Assembly: GCA_023251135.1 (NCBI GenBank)
Contig: JAHEZJ010000024.1
Span: forward strand, 1 to 64,000
DNA length: 64,000 nucleotides
From: Flavobacterium sp.
GTDB taxonomy: Bacteria > Bacteroidota > Bacteroidia > Flavobacteriales > Flavobacteriaceae
Direction: 5' to 3'
Numbering within the stretch: position 1 is the first letter of the stretch; each line of letters begins with the position of its first letter. A program made the position numbers and the translations under genes. The notes under the pieces were generated by a model. It was not told where the DNA came from and ran no database searches. It was given only the letters and a program-made list of their open reading frames with translations. This document shows positions 24,161 through 33,005 of the stretch, in pieces.

Positions 24161-25618
24161 CTATATTTTTTTTAAGCCTAATTTTTCAGCTCTTTTAATA
24201 ACAAAATCATAAGCAGCCTGATATTCATTCGGAATATCACCTTCGAGGATCGCTTCTTTCACAGCCTCTTTCAAAATTCCGATTTCTCGTGAAGGTTTCA
24301 GATCGAAGATTTCCATAATTTCTTCACCGGAAATTGGCGGTTGAAAATTACGAACATGATCGCGCTCCTCGACTTCAACAATTTTTCTGCGAACGAGCTC
24401 GAAGTTTTTATGGTATTTTTTAAACTTTGACGGATTTTTGGTCGTAATATCTGCCTCACACAAAGTCATTAAATTTTCGACATCTTCACCGGCATCAAAA
24501 ACCAAACGGCGTACTGCACTGTCGGTTACCACATCATCCGCCAGGACGATTGGGCGTGAACTCATCACAACCATTTTTTGCACAAATTTCATTTTGTGAT
24601 TCAAAGGCATGTGCAGACGTTCGAAAATCTTTTTGGTCATTTTTCCGCCTAAAAACTCATGTCCGTGAAAAGTCCAGCCTTGTTTTTTGTTGAAACGTTT
24701 TGTTGGCGCTTTTCCGATATCATGTAATAAAGCCGCCCAACGCAACCAGACATCGTCTGTATTTGGACAAATATTATCAACGACTTCTAACGTGTGGTAA
24801 AAGTTGTTTTTATGGGTATGACCTTCAATTTCTTCGACCTGATTCAATGCCGTTAACTCCGGTAAAATTAGATCTAAAAGTCCTGTTTTGTACAAAAGTA
24901 AAAAGCCGGTTGAAGGTTTAGGAGTTGATAGAATTTTGTTTAACTCGTCAACGATTCTTTCGCCAGAGATAATTTTGATGCGATCGGCATTTTTTGTGAT
25001 GGCGTTTAATGAATTTTCCTCGATTTCGAAATTCAACTGTGTTGCAAAACGAATCGCACGCAGCATGCGCAGCGGATCGTCAGAATAAGTAATATCCGGA
25101 TCCAAAGGCGTTTTGATGATTTTATTTTCTAAATCGGTCAAGCCATTAAAAGGATCAGAAAGATCTCCGAAGTTTTTTTCGCTCAGTGATAAGGCCAAAG
25201 CATTAATGGTAAAATCCCTACGGTTTTGATCGTCTTCCAGCGTTCCGTTTTCAACTAGCGGATTTCGACTGTCAGAACTATAAGATTCTTTTCTGGCTCC
25301 AACAAATTCAATATCGGTATCTTCAAAACGAAGCATTGCCGTTCCGTAAGTTTTAAAAACCTGAACTTTTGGTTTATTTGGAAGTAAATCAGAAACCTTA
25401 AGTGCCAATTCGATGCCGCTACCTACAGCAACAACATCAATATCTTTCTTAGAGCCTCTGTTTAAAAGTAAATCCCGAACAAAACCTCCGATAACGTAAC
25501 TATCAACGTTGAGTTCCTGAGATGCTTTCGAAATGATATCGAAGATTTTTGGTTGTAATGCAGTTTTATAATTTGTTTGTATAGCCACGAATTCACTAAT
25601 TTTTAAATAAAAAAACAT
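24161..25618 (-). CDS. CCA tRNA nucleotidyltransferase / poly(A) polymerase family with HD domain
   Basis: About 486 aa. The nucleotidyltransferase head shows VIGGFVRDLLLNRGSKKDIDVVAVG (GGxVRD and DxD), and RRDFTINALALS; the HD domain shows RWAALLHDIGK and HGHEFLG. It probably adds or repairs the CCA end of tRNAs. The start is uncertain: ATG at 25618 or a GTG at 25588 (VAIQTNYK). The stretch between them contains the repeat word GCCACGAATTCAC, so the ATG-derived extra residues may not be real. The gap to the heme A synthase gene is 23 bp. Confidence 0.88.
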   Translation of the reverse strand: MFFYLKISEFVAIQTNYKTALQPKIFDIISKASQELNVDSYVIGGFVRDLLLNRGSKKDIDVVAVGSGIELALKVSDLLPNKPKVQVFKTYGTAMLRFEDTDIEFVGARKESYSSDSRNPLVENGTLEDDQNRRDFTINALALSLSEKNFGDLSDPFNGLTDLENKIIKTPLDPDITYSDDPLRMLRAIRFATQLNFEIEENSLNAITKNADRIKIISGERIVDELNKILSTPKPSTGFLLLYKTGLLDLILPELTALNQVEEIEGHTHKNNFYHTLEVVDNICPNTDDVWLRWAALLHDIGKAPTKRFNKKQGWTFHGHEFLGGKMTKKIFERLHMPLNHKMKFVQKMVVMSSRPIVLADDVVTDSAVRRLVFDAGEDVENLMTLCEADITTKNPSKFKKYHKNFELVRRKIVEVEERDHVRNFQPPISGEEIMEIFDLKPSREIGILKEAVKEAILEGDIPNEYQAAYDFVIKRAEKLGLKKI

Positions 25619-25701
25619 TTTCAATTTCTAAGAAATGAAATGCAGGCAAATTTACAACATAGAAAATGCCTATTATAATCTAAGGCTCACTTTTTTGAAT
25701 A

Positions 25702-26040
25702 AATTCACAGTTTGAGCGCTGGAATTTTGTTAAAAGGAAAAAGGTTGCCACGAATTGCACGAATTTGCACAAATTTGCACGATTTTTTTGCCACAGATTA
25801 AAAGGATTTTCACAGATTTTTTAATCCTTCTAATCTTTTAATCTGTGGCGAAAATTAAGATTTATAATGTGAAGAGGTGAAGCAATTCACAGTTTGAGAG
25901 CAGGAATTTTGTTAAAAGAAAAAAGGTTGCCACGAATTACACGAATTTGCACATTTTTTTAATCCTTCTAATTCTTTTCATCTGTGGCGAAAATTTCGGC
26001 AATGTATATAAAGGAAAAATTCGTGCGATTCGTGGCAAAA
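25702..26040. repeat. Family B word repeats with an internal 182-bp duplication
   Basis: The gap of more than 450 bp before yaaA holds no gene. Words such as GCCACGAATTGCACGAA, GCCACAGATTAAAAGG and ATTCGTGGC alternate in both orientations. The block starting AATTCACAGTTTGAG at 25702 recurs at 25884, an offset of 182 bp with scattered changes, so this is a partial tandem duplication. Confidence 0.8.
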
Positions 26041-26104
26041 AGAAACATTTATAATACAATCGAACAAATCAATTCGGATCTGTTATTTTTAGAATTTCAA
26101 TTTG

Positions 26105-26112
26105 TATTTTTG
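26105..26112 (+). promoter_or_regulatory. -7 promoter box of yaaA
   Basis: TATTTTTG fits TAnnTTTG and lies 20 bp before the ATG at 26133, downstream of the repeat block. Confidence 0.55.
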
Positions 26113-26132
26113 AAGGATATAAAAATGCACAC

Positions 26133-26891
26133 ATGAAAATTGTTATATCGCCTGCGAAGTCATTAAATTTCGAAAAAGAATTACCTACAACTCAATATAC
26201 AGAACCTGCTTTTTTAAAAGAAGCGCGTGTGGTTCATAAAATATTAAAGACTAAAAAACCTGCCGAGTTATCTGAATTAATGTCTATTTCAGATAAATTA
26301 TCCGATTTAAACTGGAAAAGAAATCAGGATTGGAAAACGCCATTTACGCCCGAAAATGCCCGTCCGGCAGTCTATACTTTTGATGGAGATGTTTATACTG
26401 GTCTGGATGCTTATAACATTCCGGTAGAGAAGTTGGAGGTGCTACAAAGTAAACTCCGAATCTTATCAGGGCTTTACGGAGTTTTGAAACCCCTGGATTT
26501 AATGCAGGCTTACCGTTTAGAAATGGGAACAAAATTGCCTGTAGGGGAGTATAAAAACCTGCACGAATTCTGGAAACCAACAGTGACAAAAGCATTAAAT
26601 AAAGAGTTAACAAAAGGGGAATTGTTTGTGAATTTAGCCAGTAACGAATATTTTTCAGCAGTTGATGTAAAAGCGTTAAAAGTTCCTGTAATTACACCAG
26701 ACTTTAAAGATTATAAAGATGGAAAATTAAAAATAATCAGCTTCTTTGCAAAGAAGGCGAGGGGAATGATGGTTCGCTATATTATCGATACCAATGCCGA
26801 AACGATTGAAGACTTAAAAGGATTTAATTACGAAGGATATCAGTTTGATGCTAATCTTTCTAAAGGGAATCATCTGGTTTTTACGAGATAG
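26133..26891 (+). CDS. yaaA: Peroxide stress protein YaaA
   Basis: 252 aa, ATG start. The sequence follows the YaaA (DUF328) family from end to end: MKIVISPAKSLNFE at the start, YTGLDAY, LRILSGLYGVLKPLD, YRLEMGTKL, FVNLASNEYF, and KARGMMVRYIID towards the end. In E. coli YaaA limits intracellular iron during peroxide stress. No operon partner; the gene has its own promoter after a repeat-filled gap and ends before more repeats. Confidence 0.92.
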   Translation: MKIVISPAKSLNFEKELPTTQYTEPAFLKEARVVHKILKTKKPAELSELMSISDKLSDLNWKRNQDWKTPFTPENARPAVYTFDGDVYTGLDAYNIPVEKLEVLQSKLRILSGLYGVLKPLDLMQAYRLEMGTKLPVGEYKNLHEFWKPTVTKALNKELTKGELFVNLASNEYFSAVDVKALKVPVITPDFKDYKDGKLKIISFFAKKARGMMVRYIIDTNAETIEDLKGFNYEGYQFDANLSKGNHLVFTR

Positions 26892-26901
26892 GTTTTTTAA
26901 A

Positions 26902-27001
26902 GGTGCTGAGGGACTAAGATGCTGAGGCACTAAGGTTTTTCCTTACAGTCAAATGAGTCGTAGACTCAGATTATATCGTAACCAGGGATTTCAATCCCTG
27001 G
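26902..27001. repeat. Family A and D word repeats
   Basis: Words AGGTGCTGAGGGACTAAG (26902-26919 region) and CTGAGGCACTAAGG are of family A. GAGTCGTAGACTC and CCAGGGATTTCAATCCCTGG (26982-27001) are palindromic words of family D type. Confidence 0.65.
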
Positions 27002-27017
27002 GAATTTAGAAAAAAAT

Positions 27018-27050
27018 AAACGCCGAGTCACAGGAATGAACTCGGCGTTT
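27018..27050. terminator. Bidirectional intrinsic terminator
   Basis: AAACGCCGAGT pairs with ACTCGGCGTTT around a 12-nt loop. It lies between the yaaA side and the convergent efflux operon that ends at 27074. Confidence 0.8.
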
Positions 27051-27073
27051 TGCGTATTATAAATCAATTATTA

Positions 27074-28663
27074 TTAATGCATTGCATCAGCAGGATTAAT
27101 TTTGTTTTTCCCTTTTTTGATTAAAAGAATAATTGGGATACAGCATAAGAACATAATTCCGAGATACATGAAAATGTCCATGTATGCCATTACGGTACTT
27201 TGTTTCAGTACAGAATATTCCAGAGCCTGATAGGCTTTTTTCAGTGCCACATCGGCTGAATATCCTTTAGACATAAAGGCTCTCTGCATTCCCGCAATAC
27301 GTTGTTGTACATCGTATTTTGCAGGATCTAAATTGGTCAGTAAGTTTACTCTGTGTTCCTGACTTAAACGGGTGATGAAAGTGGTGATGATGGCAATACC
27401 AAAAGAACCACCTAATTGTCGCATCATTCCGGTAAAAGCAGCTCCTTCACCAATATGTTTTCCTTTTAAGGTTGAAAGAGATAAGGTGGTAATAGGTACA
27501 AAAAGCAGTCCCAAACCAATTCCTCTTAAAATTAACGGCCAGTACATATGTTCAACACCAGTATCCGGTGTCATTCGGGTTTGCATCATAAAGGTAAAGA
27601 AAAAGAAAACAAGGAATCCTACTCCTACCATATACCCCTGAGGAACACCTCTCTGGATCATATTCCCCACAAAAGGCATCATGATTGCCGTGGTAATTGA
27701 TCCCGGAATCAATAATAATCCGGCATCTGTTGCAGTCCATCCTAAAATAGATTGCGTGTAGATTGGGATAATTAAAGTCGATCCGTACAGACCGAAACCA
27801 AGAATAAAACACATTACGGTTCCAATTCTAAGATTCCCATCCTTTAAAACACTTAAATTTACGATTGGATGTTTATAAGTAAGCTCTCTCCAAACAAATA
27901 AAATTAATCCAAGAACCGTAACCACACTTAGCGTTACAATAGTCGAATCGTTGAACCAATCGTCTTGTTGCCCATGCTCCAGAACGAATTGCAAAGATCC
28001 GATAAAGGCCGCAAGCAATATAATTCCCCACCAGTCTACCTGATTGGCTTTTAATTTTTCTCCGTATTTTGGACTTCTTACGAAAGTTAATGCTAAAATA
28101 GTAGCAATAATTCCCAATGGAATATTGATGTAAAAGATATATGGCCAGGAGTAGTTGTCTACCAAATATCCTCCTAATGGCGGACCTAGGGTTGGACCGA
28201 CAATTACACCCATTCCGTAAATCGCCTGAGCCATTCCACGTTTTGCCACAGGATAACTTTCGGTAATAATCGTTTGGGCGGTTACCAGTAAGGCTCCTCC
28301 ACCCATACCCTGTACAAACCTAAAAGCTACCAGTTCCCATATATTACTGGCGTTACCACATAAGAAGGAGCAGACTGTAAAGATTATGATCGAAGCCACA
28401 AAATAATTACGTCTTCCAAATTGTTGCGAAAGCCAGCTCGTCATCGGAATTACAATTACATTCGCGATTGCGTATGCTGTAATTACCCAGGCCACATCAG
28501 TTAAAGTAGCACCAAGGCTACCTCGCATGTCTGTTAGTGCTACGTTTACAATGGTCGTATCTACGATTTCAAGCAAGGCACAAAGTACCGCCGTAATCGT
28601 GATTATGACACGTCTGTATCCGTATTCTACTAAATCGTCATCTGCTTGTACTGCTGTTGCCAT
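27074..28663 (-). CDS. DHA2-family MFS drug efflux transporter (EmrB-like)
   Basis: 529 aa, ATG start, about 14 membrane helices. DHA2 signatures: LEIVDTTIVNVALTDMRGSLG near the start, WLSQQFGRRNYF, FRFVQGMGGGALL, and GPTLGPPLGGYLVDNYSWPYIFYINIPLG. It would export drugs or other hydrophobic compounds by proton antiport through the periplasmic adaptor and TolC-like pore encoded just upstream. Gap of 3 bp to the adaptor gene; last gene of the TetR-regulated operon. Confidence 0.93.
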   Translation of the reverse strand: MATAVQADDDLVEYGYRRVIITITAVLCALLEIVDTTIVNVALTDMRGSLGATLTDVAWVITAYAIANVIVIPMTSWLSQQFGRRNYFVASIIIFTVCSFLCGNASNIWELVAFRFVQGMGGGALLVTAQTIITESYPVAKRGMAQAIYGMGVIVGPTLGPPLGGYLVDNYSWPYIFYINIPLGIIATILALTFVRSPKYGEKLKANQVDWWGIILLAAFIGSLQFVLEHGQQDDWFNDSTIVTLSVVTVLGLILFVWRELTYKHPIVNLSVLKDGNLRIGTVMCFILGFGLYGSTLIIPIYTQSILGWTATDAGLLLIPGSITTAIMMPFVGNMIQRGVPQGYMVGVGFLVFFFFTFMMQTRMTPDTGVEHMYWPLILRGIGLGLLFVPITTLSLSTLKGKHIGEGAAFTGMMRQLGGSFGIAIITTFITRLSQEHRVNLLTNLDPAKYDVQQRIAGMQRAFMSKGYSADVALKKAYQALEYSVLKQSTVMAYMDIFMYLGIMFLCCIPIILLIKKGKNKINPADAMH

Positions 28664-28666
28664 ATT

Positions 28667-29746
28667 TTATTTTAAATGTACATCTACATCAACATTCATC
28701 CCTGGTCTTAGTAATTTTACTTTCTCCGGATCATTTGATTCATCCAAACTAATTTTTACAGGTAATCTCTGGATTGTTTTAACGAAGTTACCAGTTGCAT
28801 TATCAGGCGGTAATAAAGAAAAACGAGATCCGGTCGCTGGAGAAAAAGAAGTTACCGTTCCTTTGAACTCATATTTTGGATAAGCATCAACTTTTAAGCT
28901 TACTTTTTGTCCCACAACCATTTTGTTTAATTGTGTTTCTTTAAAGTTAGCTACAACCCACGCTTCGTTGTTGTTGATGATATAAAATAAAGATTGTCCC
29001 GGCTGAACCAATTGCCCAGGCTGAATATCAACTTTAGAAACCTGACCGTCTATTGCAGCAGTTACAACTGTATAACTAAGGTTTAAATGAGCAACATCTA
29101 ACATTGTTTTTGCTTTTTTGATGTTGGCAGCAGCCACTTCAGTTTGCTTGTCAGAAGCTTTAGACTTAGATTCAATTACCGATTTTTGGTAAGAACTTGC
29201 TCTTTGTTGTTGCTCTAAAACACGTACCTGATTTTCGGCTTCTTCTTTAGCGGTTAAGGCCTGCTCGTATTGTTGTTTTGTAATCGTATGCGTTTTGTAC
29301 AAATTGTTGTAACGGTTGTAGTCGCTTGTAATTTGTCTCAATCTGATTTTGGCGCTTTCAATAGAACCTGTTGCCGATCTCATATTTGCATCTGACACTG
29401 AGATGCTTGCATTTGCGCTTCCAATATCAGCTTTTGCAGCTTCGTACTGACCTTCGGCACCTAACAAAGCAGCATTTGCCTCGTCAATTTTTAATTGATA
29501 ATCTCTTTTGTCAATCGTAAATAAAGTATCTCCTTTTTTTACAAAGTCGTTATCTTTTACATACACTTTGCTAATATAACCCGATACTCTTGGGATAATC
29601 GGATTCATTTTTTTCTCAATCTGAGCATCGTCCGTTTCTTCGTGAGCTAAAGAGTGCATGTACTTTGTTATTCCGTAAGTTCCGCCCACTAAAATCAAAA
29701 CGGTTAGTATAATGATGAATTTAGTATTTGTTTTTTTCTTTTCCAT
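28667..29746 (-). CDS. HlyD/EmrA-family membrane fusion protein
   Basis: 359 aa, ATG start. One N-terminal membrane helix, then a lipoyl-like half (PRVSGYISKVYVKDNDFVKKGDTLFTID), a long coiled-coil hairpin (about residues 80-210) and the second half (DGQVSKVDIQPGQLVQPGQSLFYI), followed by a beta-barrel strand region ending MNVDVDVHLK. It bridges the DHA2 pump and the outer-membrane channel. Gaps are 3 and 12 bp to its neighbours. Confidence 0.93.
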   Translation of the reverse strand: MEKKKTNTKFIIILTVLILVGGTYGITKYMHSLAHEETDDAQIEKKMNPIIPRVSGYISKVYVKDNDFVKKGDTLFTIDKRDYQLKIDEANAALLGAEGQYEAAKADIGSANASISVSDANMRSATGSIESAKIRLRQITSDYNRYNNLYKTHTITKQQYEQALTAKEEAENQVRVLEQQQRASSYQKSVIESKSKASDKQTEVAAANIKKAKTMLDVAHLNLSYTVVTAAIDGQVSKVDIQPGQLVQPGQSLFYIINNNEAWVVANFKETQLNKMVVGQKVSLKVDAYPKYEFKGTVTSFSPATGSRFSLLPPDNATGNFVKTIQRLPVKISLDESNDPEKVKLLRPGMNVDVDVHLK

Positions 29747-29758
29747 GAGAGCTGTCGA

Positions 29759-31087
29759 TTATATTTTAGAAAGATTGAATGATTGTGATAATTGTCCTGA
29801 TACTGAAAGTAATTCGTAATATTTTTGGATAATAGTAGCTTTCGATAAAGCAGTGTTTATTTTAGCGCTTAAATGTTCTACGTCAGCTTCTACCAAATCA
29901 TTAGTGTCTGACAGCCCATTATCAAATTTGTCTTTTACCAGTCTGTAGTTTTCCGTAGCTTGTTGAAGCGCTTCGTCATAAACCACACTCTGATTGATCG
30001 CTAAGTCATAATCTTCAATAGATTTCTGAACTTCGATTTTAATACGATCCGTCATAATTGCTTCAGAGTTTTTGGCTTCAAGTGCTTTACTTTCTGCTAC
30101 TTTTACCGAGGCACTGTTTTTATAGATACCTGATAAATCATAGGTTAAACCAACTCCAAAATTCATAGCATATTTTACCGTAATAAAATCTTTCAGATCA
30201 AAAGCAGTATAACCACCCAATAAGGCAAGAGAAGGATAATAACCGGCTTTTGCTATTTTGATATTGGCCTCGCTTGCTTTTTGTTGAAAACGAATAGCTT
30301 CTAAATCTTTTCTGTTCTCCAGTGCCAATGCATCTGATGTTGGTGCATTGTTGGTTTTTAAATTGAAGAAATCAGCTTCGTTAACCTGAAGTTTTACACT
30401 TGGCTCCAGTTTTAATAGCGTAGTCAGGTAGAAATTAATATTATTGATGTTGTTATTTGCTTCATCAATAGATAATTGCGTTTTTGAAACCAATAATTGC
30501 GCTTTCAATAAATCGTTTCTCGGAATAATTCCGTTTTTCTCTAATTCCGTAAAATCAGTAACACGCTGTTTGGCCTGTTTTTGATTTTCATTCAAAAGAT
30601 CCAATGTTTTTTGAGCCTTGTATAAAGCGGTATAATAGGTAACCACACGTAAAGCTACATCCTCTTTTGTTTTTTCCGCGTAAGCAGTTTCCGCTTCGTA
30701 TAAGTTATCAGAAGCCTTAATGCTGTTCTGAATTTTGAAACCTGAGAATATAGGTAAACTAAGATTAGCCATTCCTAACAATGCCTGATCCGGAGATGCC
30801 ATTGGTCCTGAATTTGCCTGATCACCATTATTGTGCATGTCGATAGAAGCTTTTGTCAGTCGTTGGTACTGGCCAGAAATTTTCAGGTCAGGATATTGAT
30901 GATTTTTAACCTCTTGCAGTTCGTATTTTTTCGAGTTTACCTTAGTTTTGGCAAGCGTAACTTCGTTGCTTTTTTCCCAAGCCATTTTTACGGCCTCGTC
31001 TAAGGTTAAACTTGTTTTTTCTTGTGCTTCTATTGACGAAATTCCGATGAAGAAAAGGCCAAAGAGCATTAATTGATTAATTTTCAT
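29759..31087 (-). CDS. TolC-family outer-membrane efflux protein
   Basis: 442 aa from ATG at 31087; a TTG two codons upstream is ignored. Signal peptide ends SSIEAQ. The two OEP repeats are visible: LDEAVKMAWEKSNEVTLAKTKVNSKKYEL and RKDLEAIRFQQKASEANIKIAKAGYYPSLALLGGY, with a long helical barrel. The start overlaps the end of the TetR gene by 11 bp, so translation is probably coupled. It forms the outer-membrane pore of the pump. Confidence 0.9.
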   Translation of the reverse strand: MKINQLMLFGLFFIGISSIEAQEKTSLTLDEAVKMAWEKSNEVTLAKTKVNSKKYELQEVKNHQYPDLKISGQYQRLTKASIDMHNNGDQANSGPMASPDQALLGMANLSLPIFSGFKIQNSIKASDNLYEAETAYAEKTKEDVALRVVTYYTALYKAQKTLDLLNENQKQAKQRVTDFTELEKNGIIPRNDLLKAQLLVSKTQLSIDEANNNINNINFYLTTLLKLEPSVKLQVNEADFFNLKTNNAPTSDALALENRKDLEAIRFQQKASEANIKIAKAGYYPSLALLGGYTAFDLKDFITVKYAMNFGVGLTYDLSGIYKNSASVKVAESKALEAKNSEAIMTDRIKIEVQKSIEDYDLAINQSVVYDEALQQATENYRLVKDKFDNGLSDTNDLVEADVEHLSAKINTALSKATIIQKYYELLSVSGQLSQSFNLSKI

Positions 31088-31706
31088 AAACAAGTAGAGC
31101 TTTTATAGTTTGTTGAATGTGCTTTGTGAGACTGTTTTTGATGTAATCGTTGTACATCGCTTCTGTTTTTAAATTTAATAGTTCCTCAAAAAAAGGTCTA
31201 TTCATATGAAAGTGAAAAAAGGTTCCAATAATAGTGGGAGTAATAAGCGGAATAATTACATCTTTTCTAAATACTCCTTTAGACTGACCTTGTGTAATAA
31301 TACTTTCAACAGATTTTAAGTTTCCTTTTTTAAGTTCTGTAAAGGCAATCATGCTTTTTTCTCTTTTTTTAGAGTTGAGTTCAAAGTGTAAAACTCTGAA
31401 AATCCCTTTGTTACAACTTATTCTGGTGATGTAAATTTCGATTAATTTATTGACTTTATCGAGAGGTTCGATATTTTCCTGTAATAAATTTTCGAGTTGT
31501 AGTTTTAAATCGGCAGTTTTGTAAATAATGAGAGCTTCCAGCAGTCTTTCTTTAGAGCCAAAATAATACGAAACCATTGCAATGTTGATTTTTGCGTGTT
31601 TGGAGATGTCTCGTATTGAAGTACCTTCAAATCCTTTTTCAGAGAATAGCTTTTCAGCGACTTCCAGAATCTGAATTTTTTTGTCGTTTAATTCGAAGTT
31701 TAACAT
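31077..31706 (-). CDS. TetR-family regulator of the efflux operon
   Basis: 209 aa from ATG at 31706 (MLNFELND); a TTG upstream lies beside the promoter. The HTH is typical: FSEKGFEGTSIRDISKHAKINIAMVSYYFGSKERLLEAL at about residues 22-60. It is the first gene of the TetR-TolC-HlyD-DHA2 operon. The 45-bp palindrome that covers its promoter implies autoregulation of the whole operon by this repressor. Confidence 0.92.
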   Translation of the reverse strand: MLNFELNDKKIQILEVAEKLFSEKGFEGTSIRDISKHAKINIAMVSYYFGSKERLLEALIIYKTADLKLQLENLLQENIEPLDKVNKLIEIYITRISCNKGIFRVLHFELNSKKREKSMIAFTELKKGNLKSVESIITQGQSKGVFRKDVIIPLITPTIIGTFFHFHMNRPFFEELLNLKTEAMYNDYIKNSLTKHIQQTIKALLVYEN

Positions 31707-31726
31707 GGTATTGTTTCTAATCGGGT

Positions 31727-31771
31727 ACAAAATTAAACAACCGTTTAATTTAAACAGTTGTTTAATTTTGT
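31727..31771 (-). promoter_or_regulatory. 45-bp palindromic operator over the efflux promoter
   Basis: The 45-bp segment is symmetric about base 31749 with one mismatched pair (31742/31756). Arms contain TTAAACAAC and GTTGTTTAA. The minus-strand -7 box TAATTTTG (31728-31735) lies in its edge, so binding would block transcription of the operon. A size of 45 bp suggests two TetR dimers or a pair of overlapping sites. Confidence 0.8.
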
Positions 31772-31847
31772 TTTAACAAAATATTAACATAAAGCAACGA
31801 GGGCGTTTTATGTTAAATTATGCTGTTTGTAAGGTAGTATTAAGGCA

Positions 31848-31877
31848 TAAAAAAAGCTGAACCAATTAGTTCAGCTT
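31848..31877 (-). terminator. Terminator downstream of the trp operon
   Basis: AAGCTGAAC pairs with GTTCAGCTT around a 6-nt loop. The A run on the plus strand is a T run after the hairpin on the minus strand, so it would end minus-strand transcripts coming from the trp operon. Confidence 0.7.
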
Positions 31878-31895
31878 AAGAATGTTGACAAGCTT

Positions 31896-31992
31896 GTCAT
31901 TCCGACGAAGGAGGAATCCACAAGTAGCTCCGCGATTCAAGTTCCAATCTTTGTCGATCTTGCAACGAAGATTCCTCCTTCGTCGGAATGAC
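31896..31992. repeat. Family C inverted repeat
   Basis: A perfect 23-bp inverted repeat: arm 31896-31918 (GTCATTCCGACGAAGGAGGA and 3 more) against 31970-31992, with a 51-nt centre. A related element with imperfect arms occurs at 56515. It lies in the 3' untranslated region of the trp operon. Confidence 0.8.
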
Positions 31993-32002
31993 AAATCAAG
32001 TA

Positions 32003-32174
32003 TTACCTTATGTATGTGTATGCTCTCTTTTCTTTTAAATTTAACAATTCCATTTCTGAATTGTTTAGTTTTAATATCTTGAAATTGTATAGTTTGTAGT
32101 CTTTAAATTCTACAGTAATTATATCATTTTTTAGAGGATACTTGGTAACTGCTTTTTCAATTAGATATTTTCAT
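32003..32174 (-). pseudogene. Small frameshifted open frame after trpA
   Basis: An ATG at 32174, 8 bp after the trpA stop, opens a frame that stops after five codons. One base less in the A-tract after the ATG would give a 56-aa protein (start MKYLIEKAVTKYPLKN, end RAYTYIR) that stays open to TAA at 32003-32005. It has a credible alternation of charged and hydrophobic residues and no known family. It may be a decayed small gene or a frame reached by other means; a sequencing slip is also possible. Confidence 0.4.
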
Positions 32175-32182
32175 TTGATCAC

Positions 32183-32944
32183 TTATCTAATCTCTCCAAC
32201 AAATTCTTCAATTTTTCCAGAGCCGTTTTCACTTAAATGTTTGATGAAAGCGCTTCCAATAATAGCTCCTTTTGCAAACTTAGTAGCCTGATCGAATGTT
32301 TCTTTATTTGAAATTCCAAAGCCTACAATTTGTGGGTTTTTAAGATTCATTTGGGCAATTCTTTCAAAATAACTTTCCTGAATATTTCCAAAACCTGCCT
32401 GCGAACCTGTTACACTTGCAGAACTTACCATATAAATAAAGCCGTTTGAAACGCTATCGATAAAACGAGTGCGTTCGTCTGAAGTTTGTGGGGTAATTAA
32501 GAAGATATTGATTAAGCCGTATTTTTCGAAAATTGCTTTGTATTGTTCTGCGTACACATCTACCGGTAAATCCGGAATAATTAATCCGTCGATACCAATT
32601 TCGGCGCATTTTTTACAAAATTCTTCGATACCGTATTGTAACATCGGATTGAAATACCCCATTATAATCAACGGAATCTTTACGTTTTCGCGAATGTCTT
32701 TCAGCTGGTCAAAAAGAATTTGAGTGGTCATTCCATTGTGAAGTGCCTGCGTAGAACTCGCCTGAATGGTTGGGCCATCAGCCAAAGGATCGCTAAACGG
32801 CAAACCAATTTCGATTAAATCGACACCATTTTTTTCTAAATCCTGAATGATCTGAACGGTATCATTTAAGTTGGGATATCCGGCTGAGAAATAAATAGAA
32901 AGTATCTTTTTATCTTCTTGTAATTTTTGAGTTATTCTGTTCAT
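32183..32944 (-). CDS. trpA: Tryptophan synthase alpha chain
   Basis: 253 aa, ATG start. Motifs LIEIGLPFSDPLADGPTIQ with the catalytic acidic residues, and GFIYMVSSASVTGSQ, plus a C-terminal IIGSAFIKHL phosphate-binding region. It cleaves indole-3-glycerol phosphate to indole, which passes to TrpB. Last established gene of the trp operon. A gamma-glutamylcyclotransferase-like gene separates it from trpB. Confidence 0.95.
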   Translation of the reverse strand: MNRITQKLQEDKKILSIYFSAGYPNLNDTVQIIQDLEKNGVDLIEIGLPFSDPLADGPTIQASSTQALHNGMTTQILFDQLKDIRENVKIPLIIMGYFNPMLQYGIEEFCKKCAEIGIDGLIIPDLPVDVYAEQYKAIFEKYGLINIFLITPQTSDERTRFIDSVSNGFIYMVSSASVTGSQAGFGNIQESYFERIAQMNLKNPQIVGFGISNKETFDQATKFAKGAIIGSAFIKHLSENGSGKIEEFVGEIR

Positions 32945-32961
32945 TTTTAGTATATTTTATT

Positions 32962-32994
32962 AAACCTGACAGGTTTTTGAAATCTGTCAGGTTT
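32962..32994. repeat. Hairpin between the GGCT gene and trpA
   Basis: AAACCTGACAG pairs perfectly with CTGTCAGGTTT around an 11-nt loop. The same word in inverted form is at 49753. It fills most of the gap before trpA and may affect RNA stability; it has no T run downstream in the minus direction. Confidence 0.7.
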
Positions 32995-33005
32995 GTTTGC
33001 GATTA

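Noticed and set aside
31882..32082. Plus-strand open frame of 66 aa
   Set aside because: It runs through the family C repeat and terminator, has a low-complexity Arg/Ser composition and no start context.
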